A stretch of DNA of 39,880 bases from Steroidobacter sp. (GTDB lineage: Bacteria > Pseudomonadota > Gammaproteobacteria > Steroidobacterales > Steroidobacteraceae): contig NZ_JAEUPY010000569.1 of assembly GCF_016790065.1 (NCBI RefSeq), positions 1 to 39,880 on the forward strand. Reading direction: 5' to 3'. Below, piece after piece: positions 25,684 to 34,730 of this stretch. The translations under genes were made by a program, and so were the position numbers. The stretch's first letter is position 1, and each line of letters begins with the position of its first letter. Under the pieces are notes generated by a model. That model did not search any database and was not told the DNA's origin. It saw nothing but the letters and a program-made list of their open reading frames with translations.

Positions 25684-27075
25684 ATGTACTCGGCTTGCGT
25701 CCAAGACTACGCGCAATGGCGCGATGTCGCGCGCCCGCTGCTTTCAGCCAGCATCGCGCCGGAGCAAATGGAGTGGCGCTCCAGCGTTCGCTTCGAGCCG
25801 CTAGCGAGTGACGGCGCGTTTGAACTCACGCCCGCAGCCACCCCGCTGCGCCTTTCTCGTCAGCTGATCGAGCTGCTGCAGACCCTGGCTTGTTATCGGC
25901 AGCCCGGCCGCTGGGACCTGATGTATAGACTGGCGTGGCGTTCGTTACAAAAGCCTCGCTTGTTGGAAGACGCCGCCGACCCAGACGTGCATCGCGCGAC
26001 CCAAATGGCCAGCGCAGTGAATCGCGAAGTCCATAAGATGCACGCGTTCGTGCGTTTCCGGGAAATGACGGACGAGCAAGGCGACAAGAAATATTACGCG
26101 TGGTTCGAGCCCACCCACGAAGTGCTGCGCCTCGGTGTGCCGTTCTTCTGCAAACGGTTCCCGAACATGGAATGGATGATCGCCACTCCGGACGGCACAG
26201 CACTGTGGCAAGACGGCGAGTTGAAGTACGTCGAAACGCCCGACCGCGCCAGCTTGCCCAAGGCCGATGCGCATGAAGGACTATGGCGCACGTACTATCG
26301 AAACATCTGCAACGTATCTCGAATCAATCCGCCGGCCATGCGCCGTGAGATGCCGCAGCGTTACTGGCGTAACTTGCCCGAGTCAGTAGAGATTCAAACG
26401 CTATTGCGTGAGGGCCAGTCCAGCTTCGCGCTACGTCAGCGTGAAGCCATGGATCTGGAAATGACCAAGGCGCGAGCCATGCAACGCGCGCTCACAGATT
26501 TGCCCGACTATTCCGGCGGACCAACCGCCTGCCGACGCTGCGACATCTGGCGTAACGCGACTCAGGCCGTGCTGGGTGAAGGCTCCACTTCGGCCGCCAT
26601 CATGCTGGTCGGCGAACAACCGGGCGACGAAGAAGACCTGCGAGGCCGTCCGTTTGTCGGTCCTGCCGGCCGTGTACTCGACGACGCACTCAAGACTGCT
26701 GGTTTAGAACGCGGCGAGCTGTACATCACCAACGCCGTCAAACATTTCAAATGGCAGCCGCGCGGCAAGCGCCGGCTACACAAGCGACCGGATGCATCTG
26801 AAGTCTCCGCTTGCAATCACTGGCTCGACGCCGAAGTGTCGCAAGTCAAACCTCGCATCATCGTGGCGCTCGGTGCCTCGGCACTTCGCGCTGTCGCCGG
26901 CATGACCGACTCCATCGAGTCGGCCCGGCAGCTGCAAATCCCCCACGCCAGCGGCGCTCAAATCGTCTGCACCTATCATCCATCAGCCATTCTGCGCGCC
27001 GACCCTGAGAACGCTCATCAACTACGCGCTCACCTGATCGGCGATTTGCGCCGAGCCAGGGAACTCGCTGCCTGA
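25684..27075 (+). CDS. DUF4130 - UdgX fusion (uracil-DNA-binding glycosylase superfamily protein)
   Basis: 463 residues starting MYSACVQDYAQW, 2 bases after the radical SAM stop. The N-terminal part (about 1-250) is DUF4130, with WRSLQKPRLLEDAADPDVHR and AFVRFREM; its role is unknown. From about residue 270 comes a family-4-like uracil-DNA glycosylase domain. It has Cys C283 in TACRRCDIW, GEQPGDEED (310-318), the loop KRRLHK (362-367) and the closing HPSAILR (from H432). The KRR[IL]H loop is diagnostic of UdgX, where the His (here H366) forms a covalent bond with the sugar after uracil removal, so the protein stays on the DNA. The free form in mycobacteria has only the UDG part; fusion with DUF4130 ties it to the radical SAM partner. 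Confidence 0.92.
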   Translation: MYSACVQDYAQWRDVARPLLSASIAPEQMEWRSSVRFEPLASDGAFELTPAATPLRLSRQLIELLQTLACYRQPGRWDLMYRLAWRSLQKPRLLEDAADPDVHRATQMASAVNREVHKMHAFVRFREMTDEQGDKKYYAWFEPTHEVLRLGVPFFCKRFPNMEWMIATPDGTALWQDGELKYVETPDRASLPKADAHEGLWRTYYRNICNVSRINPPAMRREMPQRYWRNLPESVEIQTLLREGQSSFALRQREAMDLEMTKARAMQRALTDLPDYSGGPTACRRCDIWRNATQAVLGEGSTSAAIMLVGEQPGDEEDLRGRPFVGPAGRVLDDALKTAGLERGELYITNAVKHFKWQPRGKRRLHKRPDASEVSACNHWLDAEVSQVKPRIIVALGASALRAVAGMTDSIESARQLQIPHASGAQIVCTYHPSAILRADPENAHQLRAHLIGDLRRARELAA

Positions 27076-27094
27076 TGCCACGCTTGCATCATCA

Positions 27095-28102
27095 ATGTCC
27101 GCGCAACCGCCACCGCTGGTGACCGTCACCGAGAACGGCCTTTATTGCCCGTCCGGCGGATTTCACATCGACCCCTGGCGGCCGGTGGACACAGCCGTCA
27201 TCACGCATGCGCATGGCGATCATCTTCGTCATGGCAGCAAGCGCTACTTAGTCGCCGAGCCCGGCGTGGCCATAGCGCGGCATCGCCTTGGAGCAGACCA
27301 TCATCCCGAACCCGTGAGCTATGGCCAGCGATTGCAGCTTGGCTCCACCACAATTTCTTTACATCCCGCCGGCCACATTCTCGGCTCGGCGCAGTTACGC
27401 ATCGAGCATGCAGGCCAAGTGTGGGTGGTGTCGGGCGACTACAAACGTCAGCCCGATCCAACCTGCGCGCCATTCGAACCGCAACGCTGCGACGTGTTCA
27501 TCAGTGAAGCGACGTTCGCGCTGCCGGTGTATCAGTGGCAACCCACTGGCCAGGTGGTTCAAGAAATCTTCGATTGGTGGCAAGCGAATCGAGAGCGCGG
27601 CCTGGCTTCGGTGCTTTTTTGTTATGCATTGGGCAAGGCGCAGCGAGTGTTGTCCGAACTGCGCGCGTTCACCGATGAGACGGTTTATTTGCACGGCGCA
27701 GTAGACACGCTCACCGATGTGTATCGGCGCGCCGGCGTCGACATGTTGCCGACGATGCCGGTCACCGGCGAGCGCAAGACGGACTATAGCGGCGCTTTGA
27801 TCATCGCTCCGCCGAGCGCCGCCGGCACGCCGTGGATGCGACGTTTCCGGGATCACTCCAGCGGTTTCTGTTCCGGCTGGATGCGCGTGCGAGGCAATCG
27901 TCGCCGCCGCGGTTACGACCGAGGTTTCGTGCTATCGGACCATGCGGACTGGCCGGGCCTCATCGAGACCATCAAACAAACGGGTGCCCGAAGAATCTTG
28001 CTGACTCATGGCTACTCCGACGCCCTCGCTCGCTATTTAAATGAACTCGGCATCGACGCCGGCGCGCTCGCGACAGCTTACGGCGACGAGGAACAGCAAT
28101 GA
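27095..28102 (+). CDS. ligase-associated DNA exonuclease (metallo-beta-lactamase fold)
   Basis: 335 residues. The metal site HAHGDH is at 38-43 (H38, H40, D42, H43), with a further metal ligand region HPAGHILGSAQ and a terminal LSDHADWPGL and LTHGYSD. These marks and the length fit the TIGR04122 family, relatives of SNM1/Artemis and CPSF nucleases found next to a bacterial ATP-dependent ligase. It starts 19 bases after the UdgX fusion, and its stop overlaps the ligase start (ATGA), so ligase and nuclease are co-translated. It should trim or open DNA ends before sealing. The helicase gene that usually belongs to this set is not adjacent. Confidence 0.92.
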   Translation: MSAQPPPLVTVTENGLYCPSGGFHIDPWRPVDTAVITHAHGDHLRHGSKRYLVAEPGVAIARHRLGADHHPEPVSYGQRLQLGSTTISLHPAGHILGSAQLRIEHAGQVWVVSGDYKRQPDPTCAPFEPQRCDVFISEATFALPVYQWQPTGQVVQEIFDWWQANRERGLASVLFCYALGKAQRVLSELRAFTDETVYLHGAVDTLTDVYRRAGVDMLPTMPVTGERKTDYSGALIIAPPSAAGTPWMRRFRDHSSGFCSGWMRVRGNRRRRGYDRGFVLSDHADWPGLIETIKQTGARRILLTHGYSDALARYLNELGIDAGALATAYGDEEQQ

Positions 28103-29724
28103 GAGCCTTCGCGGCGCTCTACGAGGAACTGGACACCACTCAGTCCACCAACCTCAAAGTCGCGGCCATGGCGCGATATTTTCGCGAGGCACCGCCGGCC
28201 GACGCGGCGTGGGCCACTTATATATTGTCGGGCCGGCGCCTGAAGCGTTTCATCGGCCCGGCGATGCTGAAACGCTGGTTGATCGAGGAAGCCGCGCTGC
28301 CCGAATGGCTGATCGACGAGTCTTACAGCTCGGTCGGCGACCTGGCCGAAACCATCGCATTGCTCACCGCGGGCACAGCGCACAGCGAAGCGAACACCGA
28401 CGACACTGCACTCGCCGACTGGATCGAAGATCGATTGCTGCCGCTGCGTGAGGCGACGGAAGAGCTGCAACGCCAAACCATCTCTGGCTGGTGGCGCGAG
28501 CTGCCGTATCGGCAATGTTTCTTGTTGAACAAGCTGCTCACGGGTGAGCTGCGTGTCGGCGTTTCCCAGCTACTGGTCACGCGCGCATTGGCTGATGTGA
28601 CTGGAATCGAGCGCACCGAACTCGCCGGTCGACTCATGGGCGAGTGGCAACCAGGCACGCTGTTCTGGCAAGCGCTGCATGCGGCCGAAAGTCCGCGGAC
28701 CGATCCTGCTGTGCCGTATCCGTTCTTTCTTGCATCGCCGTTGGAAGGCGATCCCGCGCAGCTCGGCGAGCGCGACGCGTGGCAAGCGGAATGGAAATGG
28801 GATGGCATTCGCGGCCAACTGATTCGTCGCGCCGGCGAATGTCACTTGTGGTCGCGTGGCGAAGAACGCATCACCGAGCGCTTTCCTGAAATCATCGACG
28901 CAGCCGGCTCACTGCCTGACGGTGTCGTGCTGGATGGCGAAGTGGTCGCATGGAAGGACGGTCGAGTACAACCGTTCGCCTTGTTACAGCAGCGCATCGG
29001 ACGCAAGAAACTCACGGCCGCGATCCTGACGACAGTGCCGGTGCAGTTTCTGGCCTATGACTTGTTAGAACTCGAAGGTCAGGACCTGCGTGCCGCGCCG
29101 CTGCGCGAACGACGCGAACAATTGCAGCAACTATTGTCGCGAGCCTCGCCTATCTTTCAAGTTTCGCCGTTGGTAACAGCATCGACCTGGGAGCAACTCA
29201 CTATTGCCCGCGCCGACTCGCGACAACGCAACGTCGAAGGCCTGATGCTGAAAGCGCTCGACTCCGCGTATGGCACAGGCCGACAGCGCGGCGCCTGGTG
29301 GAAATGGAAGATCGAACCGCACTGCTTCGATGCCGTGATGATTTATGCCCAACCCGGTCAGGGCCGCCGCTCGAATCTGTATACCGACTACACCTTCGGC
29401 GTGTGGCGCGATCAAGAATTGGTGCCGGTGGCCAAAGCCTATTCCGGACTGACCAATCCCGAGGTCGAGCAGTTGGATCGCTGGATCCGAGCCCACACGT
29501 TGGAAAAGTTCGGCCCGGTGCGCTCGGTGGAACCCAGCCAGGTGTTCGAGCTGGCCTACGAAGGCATCGCCGCGTCCGGCCGCCACAAATCAGGCATCGC
29601 GCTGCGCTTCCCGCGCATTTTGCGGTGGCGCACCGACAAGCCCGCCGCCGAAGCCGACACACTCGCGCAACTGCAAGCCATGCTCAGCAACGACGCTCCT
29701 GACGCCAAGCTGACAAGCAGCTAA
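28099..29724 (+). CDS. ATP-dependent DNA ligase
   Basis: 541 residues of the TIGR04120-type bacterial ATP ligase. An N-terminal helical DNA-binding domain covers about 1-200. The nucleotidyltransferase domain has the adenylated lysine K233 in EWKWDGIRGQ, motif III VVLDGEVVAW, motif IV region NVEGLMLK and motif V WWKWK. An OB-fold domain ends near 530. Seals nicks using ATP. It is the last gene of the four-gene unit starting at 24461. It is not LigD: no polymerase or phosphoesterase domain is attached, and no Ku gene is in view. Confidence 0.94.
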   Translation: MRAFAALYEELDTTQSTNLKVAAMARYFREAPPADAAWATYILSGRRLKRFIGPAMLKRWLIEEAALPEWLIDESYSSVGDLAETIALLTAGTAHSEANTDDTALADWIEDRLLPLREATEELQRQTISGWWRELPYRQCFLLNKLLTGELRVGVSQLLVTRALADVTGIERTELAGRLMGEWQPGTLFWQALHAAESPRTDPAVPYPFFLASPLEGDPAQLGERDAWQAEWKWDGIRGQLIRRAGECHLWSRGEERITERFPEIIDAAGSLPDGVVLDGEVVAWKDGRVQPFALLQQRIGRKKLTAAILTTVPVQFLAYDLLELEGQDLRAAPLRERREQLQQLLSRASPIFQVSPLVTASTWEQLTIARADSRQRNVEGLMLKALDSAYGTGRQRGAWWKWKIEPHCFDAVMIYAQPGQGRRSNLYTDYTFGVWRDQELVPVAKAYSGLTNPEVEQLDRWIRAHTLEKFGPVRSVEPSQVFELAYEGIAASGRHKSGIALRFPRILRWRTDKPAAEADTLAQLQAMLSNDAPDAKLTSS

Positions 29725-29762
29725 CATTCCCGTCATCAGTGGACCGTACAACGGGTGCAATC

Positions 29763-30110
29763 ATGAAATACACCGGCAGCTGTCATTGTGGGTTGGTGAA
29801 ATTCGAGTTCGAAAGCAGCTTCGATGAAGTCATCGAATGCAATTGTTCCCACTGCAGCCGCAAAGGTTATTTGCTGACGTTCGTGCCGCACGAACAGTTT
29901 CAGCTGCGCTCAGGCGAGGAAAACCTGCGGGTGTACACCTTCAACAGGCACGTCATCCATCATCACTTTTGCAAGACCTGCGGCTGCGCGCCGTATGGCA
30001 TCGGCAGCAATCCCAAGGGCGGCAAGATGGCCGCCATCAACGTGCGTTGCCTGGAAGACTTCGACCTGGCCGCGGTCAAGCGTAAAGCGGTGGATGGGAA
30101 GTCGTTCTGA
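29763..30110 (+). CDS. GFA family (CENP-V/GFA domain) zinc protein
   Basis: 115 residues from ATG 29763 (MKYTGSCHCGLVKFEFE). Seven cysteines follow the family pattern: C7 and C9 in CHCG, C26, C28 and C31 in CNCSHC, C70 and C73 in CKTCG, forming two zinc sites. The founding relatives were described as glutathione-dependent formaldehyde-activating enzymes, but most small members have no proven reaction. A GTG at 29739 would add eight residues and is less likely. It lies 38 bases after the ligase gene and may be read through from it. The last 35 bases overlap the convergent gene on the minus strand. Confidence 0.9.
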   Translation: MKYTGSCHCGLVKFEFESSFDEVIECNCSHCSRKGYLLTFVPHEQFQLRSGEENLRVYTFNRHVIHHHFCKTCGCAPYGIGSNPKGGKMAAINVRCLEDFDLAAVKRKAVDGKSF

Positions 30111-30570
30111 AACTGGCCTCGGGCGCGAGCGCCACGGCCTCGCGCGCCAGCTCGATCAAACGGCGAGCGCAATACTCGTACTCGCCGCGAGTGACGATGA
30201 TCGACAACGACACGGTGCCGGCCTGCTCAGTGACACGCAGCATGGCTCTGGCTGGATCGATGCGAACAGTATCGCGGCTCGGCGCCTGAGCCGCGCGCAG
30301 CAACCCCTTCAAATCCCGATACAACGCCGAACCGGCGCCGGCTTCGAGGAAGCCAGCGAAAGTCAGCGTTGCGGACTCGATGTCGATACGCAGCCGGCTG
30401 AGCCGGCCGTCGGGCCATTCGAGGTCGATGTGCATTCGGCCAACGCGAAGCTTGCCTTCGTGAAAGGCTCGCAACTCACCGCGGTCCACCAGAGCACGTA
30501 AGGCCGCGCAAACTGCCTTGACTTCTTTCGACCGCCGGATCGGCGCTACAAACTCACAGGAGGGGGTCAT
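30076..30570 (-). CDS. hypothetical protein, unrecognised
   Basis: I do not recognise this family. From the ATG at 30568-30570 the product is 164 residues; a GTG at 30600 would add ten. It has no signal peptide or membrane helix. The middle (HIDLEWPDGRLSRLRIDIES and TVRIDPARAMLRVTEQAG) alternates in a beta-strand pattern, followed by a helix RRLIELAREAVALAP. Codon use has the strong third-position GC of the region, which supports it as a gene. The 3' end overlaps the GFA gene by 35 bases, tail to tail. No Shine-Dalgarno is evident for either start. Confidence 0.6.
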   Translation of the reverse strand: MTPSCEFVAPIRRSKEVKAVCAALRALVDRGELRAFHEGKLRVGRMHIDLEWPDGRLSRLRIDIESATLTFAGFLEAGAGSALYRDLKGLLRAAQAPSRDTVRIDPARAMLRVTEQAGTVSLSIIVTRGEYEYCARRLIELAREAVALAPEASFRTTSHPPLYA

Positions 30571-30782
30571 GTCCGTGTGATTACTCAGAACCTGAAACAC
30601 CTACTTACCGGTAGGCGGGCATAGGATAGGCGCTCACGGCTCGTGGCTCCAGACCCCGGAGCAAGTTTCATGCAGCGCTGCTGTGAATCGAATAAAGTGG
30701 CGCCCCCCAAATCTATACGGTCCGACGTCTGGCCCGGGTCACGAGCCCGGCGCGATGAGGCCGAGTAACGAGCCCGACTTAA

Positions 30783-33122
30783 ATGAGTCAAGACAGCTCC
30801 TTGTCAGTTAACGCACGCGATAATCTGCGCCAGGCCGCGCTCGACTATCACGAGCTGCCGACGCCCGGAAAACTGGCCATCACGGCCACCAAACAACTGA
30901 CCAATCAGCGCGATCTGGCGCTTGCCTATTCCCCCGGCGTGGCCGCTGCGTGCGAAGCCATTGCCGATGATCCATTGGCGGCCTTTCGTTACACGGCGCG
31001 CGGCAATCTGGTTGCGGTCATCACGAATGGCACGGCTGTGCTCGGCCTCGGTGCCATCGGGCCGCTGGCCGCCAAGCCGGTGATGGAAGGCAAAGCGGTG
31101 CTGTTCAAAAAATTTGCCGGCATCGACGTGTTCGACATCGAGCTGGACGTGAACGATCCCGACCGCCTGGTGGATGTGATCGCCGCGCTCGAGCCCACGT
31201 TCGGCGGCATCAATCTCGAGGACATCAAAGCGCCCGAGTGTTTCATTATCGAACGCCGGCTGCGCGAGCGCATGAAGATCCCGGTGTTCCATGACGATCA
31301 ACATGGCACCGCCATCATCGTTGCCGCGGCCGTGTTGAACGGTTTGCAAGTCGTCAACAAGGACATCAAGTCGGTGAAGCTCGCCGTCAGCGGCGCCGGT
31401 GCCGCCGCGCTCGCTTGCGTCGACTTGCTGGTGGACATCGGCTTGCCTCGCGAAAACGTGTGGCTCACCGATCTTGCCGGCGCGGTCTACACCGGCCGCA
31501 AGGAGTTGATGGATCCGGAGAAGGAGCGTTTTGCGCAGCCCACCGACCAGCGCACGCTGGCCGAAGTAATCGTCGATGCTGACATATTCCTGGGCTTGTC
31601 CGCCGGCGGCGTGTTGAAGCCGCCCATGGTGGCGACCATGAAGCCTCGGCCGTTGATTTTCGCGCTGGCCAATCCGACGCCGGAAATCCTGCCGGAAGAA
31701 GTGGCCGCGGTGCGCAGTGACGCGGTGATGGCCACCGGCCGCACCGACTATCCGAACCAAGTGAACAACGTTTTGTGCTTCCCCTACATTTTCCGGGGCG
31801 CGCTCGATGTTGGTGCAACCACCATCACCCGCTCCATGGAAATCGCAGCGGTGCACGCCATTGCCGAGCTTGCTCGACAAGAGCAGAACGACATCGTGGC
31901 CAGTGCCTACAACACCGAAAATCTAAGCTTCGGTCCGCAATACATCATTCCCAAGCCGTTCGATCCGCGACTGATCGTGAAGATCGCACCAGCGGTGGCG
32001 AAGGCCGCGATGGAAAGCGGCGTGGCCTCGCGCCCCATCAAGGACTTCGACGCGTACGAACAGAAGCTGCAGCAGTTCGTGTACCACAGCGGCACCTTCA
32101 TGCAGCCGGTGTTCGCGGCTGCGCGTCGCGTGGCTCCAGAGAATTCGCGCATTCTGTTTGCCGAAGGCGAAGAAGAACGCGTGTTGCGTGCCGCGCAGAT
32201 TCTGGTCGACGAAAAATTGGCGCGGCCGGTGCTGATCGGTCGTCGCAGCGTCATCGAGAAACGCATCAAGAATTACGGCCTGCGCCTGAAGCTCGACGAA
32301 CATTTCATCAACGTCGACCCGGAAAACGATCCGCGTTATCGCGAGTACTGGGAAGAATATCGCCGCATGATGGGCCGGCACGGCGTCACGGCGCAGTACG
32401 CCAAGCTCGAATTGCGCCGGCGCACGACGCTGATCGCGTCGATGTTGCTGAAGAAGGGCGAAGGCGACGGCATGATTTGCGGGACCATCAGCGGTACCGC
32501 GCGTCATCTGAAATATATCGGCCGCATCCTCGGCAAGAAGCCGGGCACGAGCGTGTTCGCCGCGATGAGTGCGCTGGTGTTGCCGGGGCGACAGCTGTTC
32601 ATCGTCGACACTCACGTGAATCTCGACCCCACTGCCGAAGAGCTGGCAGAGATCACGCAGCTGGCCGCCGCAGAAGTCAGGAATTTCGGCATCGAGCCTA
32701 AAGTCGCGCTGATTTCACATTCCAACTTCGGCACCAGCGATGCGCCGTCGGCACTGAAGATGCGTCGAGTGTTGGAACTGGTGCGCGCCAATGCGCCGGG
32801 CCTGGACATCGACGGCGAGATGCACGGCGACTCGGCGTTGGATGAATCGATTCGTAAAGCAGCGTTGCCTGAGACCACGTTGCATGGCTCGGCCAACCTG
32901 CTGGTGTTGCCGAACCTGGACGCCGCTAATATTTCTTATAACTTGTTGAAGACTGCAGCCGGCCAGAACGTGGCCATCGGCCCGATCCTGCTGGGCTGCG
33001 CGGCGCCAGTGAACATATTGACGCCGTCGGTGACGGTGCGCCGGATCGTGAACATGGCGGCGTTGACAGTGGTACACGCCAACGCAGCCAAACAACTCAA
33101 CGTGGGCCTGTCTTCACCCTGA
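30783..33122 (+). CDS. maeB: NADP-dependent malic enzyme with C-terminal phosphotransacetylase-like domain
   Basis: Decarboxylates malate to pyruvate, usually with NADP. 779 residues, close to the E. coli MaeB length. The malic enzyme part covers about 20-425: catalytic Tyr region Y49 in [14 protein letters not shown], metal and substrate residues in [11 protein letters not shown] and FHDDQHGTA, and the nucleotide fold [15 protein letters not shown]. From about 430 to 770 follows a phosphotransacetylase-like domain ([45 protein letters not shown]), which in MaeB proteins serves as a regulatory, acetyl-CoA-sensing part rather than an enzyme. The start has only a weak ribosome site; the leader carries ACGAGCCCG twice (30741-30749, 30768-30776). 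A strong hairpin follows the gene. Confidence 0.95.
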   Translation: MSQDSSLSVNARDNLRQAALDYHELPTPGKLAITATKQLTNQRDLALAYSPGVAAACEAIADDPLAAFRYTARGNLVAVITNGTAVLGLGAIGPLAAKPVMEGKAVLFKKFAGIDVFDIELDVNDPDRLVDVIAALEPTFGGINLEDIKAPECFIIERRLRERMKIPVFHDDQHGTAIIVAAAVLNGLQVVNKDIKSVKLAVSGAGAAALACVDLLVDIGLPRENVWLTDLAGAVYTGRKELMDPEKERFAQPTDQRTLAEVIVDADIFLGLSAGGVLKPPMVATMKPRPLIFALANPTPEILPEEVAAVRSDAVMATGRTDYPNQVNNVLCFPYIFRGALDVGATTITRSMEIAAVHAIAELARQEQNDIVASAYNTENLSFGPQYIIPKPFDPRLIVKIAPAVAKAAMESGVASRPIKDFDAYEQKLQQFVYHSGTFMQPVFAAARRVAPENSRILFAEGEEERVLRAAQILVDEKLARPVLIGRRSVIEKRIKNYGLRLKLDEHFINVDPENDPRYREYWEEYRRMMGRHGVTAQYAKLELRRRTTLIASMLLKKGEGDGMICGTISGTARHLKYIGRILGKKPGTSVFAAMSALVLPGRQLFIVDTHVNLDPTAEELAEITQLAAAEVRNFGIEPKVALISHSNFGTSDAPSALKMRRVLELVRANAPGLDIDGEMHGDSALDESIRKAALPETTLHGSANLLVLPNLDAANISYNLLKTAAGQNVAIGPILLGCAAPVNILTPSVTVRRIVNMAALTVVHANAAKQLNVGLSSP

Positions 33123-33147
33123 GTTGAGCTCACCTGCGAGCCAGCAA

Positions 33148-33171
33148 TGCCCCTCCGCAACCGGAGGGGCA
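33148..33171 (+). terminator. strong GC hairpin after maeB
   Basis: TGCCCCTCCG (33148-33157), loop CAAC, and CGGAGGGGCA (33162-33171) form a perfect 10-bp stem 25 bases after the maeB stop. There is no T run afterwards, so it is a terminator-like or mRNA-protecting hairpin rather than a textbook intrinsic terminator. Confidence 0.7.
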
Positions 33172-33266
33172 CCCCGGGGTTCGCCCTCTAACAACGCTAC
33201 CCTAGCGCGAACCGGATCTGCCGTCCCACGATGTTGGGCTCAGCGATCCCACTTAAGTACTCAGCC

Positions 33267-33569
33267 TTAGCGATCGTACTTGTGCGACAGCATTTCGCCG
33301 CTGCGACGGTCCAGTACCACTTCGATCTCGCGGCCCTGGGCATCGTAGCCTTCGACCTCGGCGAGCAGATCGTGCACTTCGATTTCCTTGACCTTGATGC
33401 CCTGGGCGGCCAGGCGGTTTTCGATGTCGCCCACGCTCAGCACATTGGCCGGCACGCTGACGACGCCGGTGGTAGCCCGGTCAGCCCAGGCACTGGCGCC
33501 GGCCAGGCCGGCAAAAGTCACCACACTCGCCAACACCACGGCACGCACGCCGCTCGTTCCCATAGTCAT
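33267..33569 (-). CDS. small exported PepSY-domain protein
   Basis: 100 residues with AGGAGAAGCGAC directly before the ATG, the best ribosome site in this region. A signal peptide (to about ASAWA, residue 29) precedes a single PepSY domain: SVGDIENRLAAQGIKVKEIEVHD, then a strand pair ending EIEVVLDRRSGEMLSHKYDR. PepSY domains bind or inhibit proteases or sense envelope state; the exact role here is unknown. It is divergent from a second PepSY gene that leads a two-component operon, so both may answer the same signal. Confidence 0.88.
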   Translation of the reverse strand: MTMGTSGVRAVVLASVVTFAGLAGASAWADRATTGVVSVPANVLSVGDIENRLAAQGIKVKEIEVHDLLAEVEGYDAQGREIEVVLDRRSGEMLSHKYDR

Positions 33570-33614
33570 GTCGCTTCTCCTGTGTAATCCATGTAAAACT
33601 GCCTGAAACTTGAC

Positions 33615-33646
33615 ACCGGCAGACCGCCAAATCGGTCAGTGCCGGT
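33615..33646. promoter_or_regulatory. 32-base imperfect inverted repeat between the divergent PepSY genes
   Basis: ACCGGCA-GACCG, loop ccaaat, CGGTC, a two-base bulge, then TGCCGGT: 12 base pairs in all, 45 bases upstream of one gene's start and 92 from the other. TTGACA at 33610-33615 adjoins it and may be a -35 element. It could be an operator for the neighbouring OmpR-type regulator, but those usually bind direct repeats. Confidence 0.45.
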
Positions 33647-33738
33647 TGCCATGGGACGTAATCTACGCAGCCTCGGCTGACGTGAGCCCGGCGCTCCGCG
33701 TCAGCTTGGTGTCAGGTCTTGGCAGTCACAGTAGCGCC

Positions 33739-34065
33739 ATGAAATTCAGACACGCCGCCACTCTAATCCTGCTGCTGAGCACGCTTGGGCTCGGCATCAC
33801 CCCGGGCCTGGCCGACAAGCGGGAAGACAAACAGAACGAGCGCAATCTGGTGCGCGACGCCTTACAGCGCGGCGAAGTGCTGCCGCTGGTGAAAATTCTG
33901 GCCATCGCCACCCAGCAAGTGCCGGGCGATGTGATCAAAGTGGAGCTCGAGAACGAAAAGATCGGGCTGATCTATGAAATAAAAATACTCACTAGCACCG
34001 GCCGCGTGCGCGAAGTGAAAATAGATGCCCGCACCGGCAAGGTGCTCAGAATCGAGGACGATTGA
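33739..34065 (+). CDS. small exported PepSY-domain protein leading a two-component operon
   Basis: 108 residues from MKFRHAATLILLLSTLGL; the frame is open upstream but the signal peptide fixes this start. After cleavage near GLADKRED comes one PepSY unit: LVRDALQRGEVLPLVKILAIA, strands KVELENEKIGLIYEIKIL, and the closing VKIDARTGKVLRIEDD typical of the domain. The stop overlaps the response regulator start (TGATG), so its level is tied to that of the two-component proteins. A periplasmic accessory that adjusts the sensor kinase is plausible, but unproven. Confidence 0.9.
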   Translation: MKFRHAATLILLLSTLGLGITPGLADKREDKQNERNLVRDALQRGEVLPLVKILAIATQQVPGDVIKVELENEKIGLIYEIKILTSTGRVREVKIDARTGKVLRIEDD

Positions 34066-34730
34066 TGCGTGCCTTGGTGATCGAAGACGAAACCGCCGTG
34101 GCTGACGACGTGGCGCAAGCGTTGTCCGGAGCCGGCTTCGTCGTCGACATCGCGCGCGAAGGCGAAGATGCCTGGTACAAGGGCAGCGTCGAAGATTACG
34201 ACGTCGCGGTACTGGACCTCGGCTTGCCTCGCATCGACGGCCTGTCGGTGCTGAAACGCTGGCGTGGCGCGCAGCGCACTTTCCCAGTGTTGATTCTTTC
34301 GGCTCGCAACGATTGGACGGAAAAAGTCGCAGGCATCGAAGCCGGCGCCGACGACTATCTCGGCAAGCCCTTCGAAATGGGCGAACTGATCGCACGCATT
34401 CGTGGCCTGGTGCGCCGTGCCGCCGGCCGAGCCTCATCGACCATCGAAGTCGGCGAACTGGTTCTCGATACACATCGCATGTCGGCCACCTATGCCGGCC
34501 GGCCGCTGCGTCTGTCGCAATTGGAATTTCGGTTCCTCGACTATCTCGCCCATCAATCGGGCCGCGCCGTGTCGGCCGGCGAGCTGGCCGAACATTTGTA
34601 CGGCGCCGACGAACCGGGCGACTCCAACGCCATCGAAGCCTTGGTGGTGCGGTTACGTCGCAAGATCGGACCGCAGGTCATCGAAACACGCCGTGGCTTC
34701 GGCTATTTACTCGCCGGTGACGGTGGGTGA
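34065..34730 (+). CDS. OmpR/PhoP-type response regulator
   Basis: 221 residues. The receiver domain (about 1-115) has MRALVIEDE, phosphoacceptor D51 in VAVLDLGLPRIDG and the lysine in DDYLGKPFEM. The winged-helix DNA-binding domain (about 125-218) has LRLSQLEFRFLDYLAHQ, the recognition helix region SNAIEALVVRLRRKIG and the wing IETRRGFGYLL. The ATG overlaps the PepSY stop and its own stop overlaps the kinase start (TGATG both times). It should control its own promoter region and perhaps the divergent PepSY gene. Close relatives are PhoP- and QseB-like, but target genes are not visible. Confidence 0.94.
   Translation: MRALVIEDETAVADDVAQALSGAGFVVDIAREGEDAWYKGSVEDYDVAVLDLGLPRIDGLSVLKRWRGAQRTFPVLILSARNDWTEKVAGIEAGADDYLGKPFEMGELIARIRGLVRRAAGRASSTIEVGELVLDTHRMSATYAGRPLRLSQLEFRFLDYLAHQSGRAVSAGELAEHLYGADEPGDSNAIEALVVRLRRKIGPQVIETRRGFGYLLAGDGG

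Noticed and set aside
28099-29724. LigD-type non-homologous end joining ligase.
   Set aside because: No polymerase or phosphoesterase domain is fused and no Ku gene is near; sequence and neighbour fit the exonuclease-associated bacterial ligase instead.
30804-31880. Open frame of about 358 codons opposite maeB.
   Set aside because: Antisense shadow of the malic enzyme domain, low-complexity translation.
33148-33171. Textbook rho-independent terminator.
   Set aside because: The stem is excellent but no T tract follows, so only a terminator-like hairpin is claimed.
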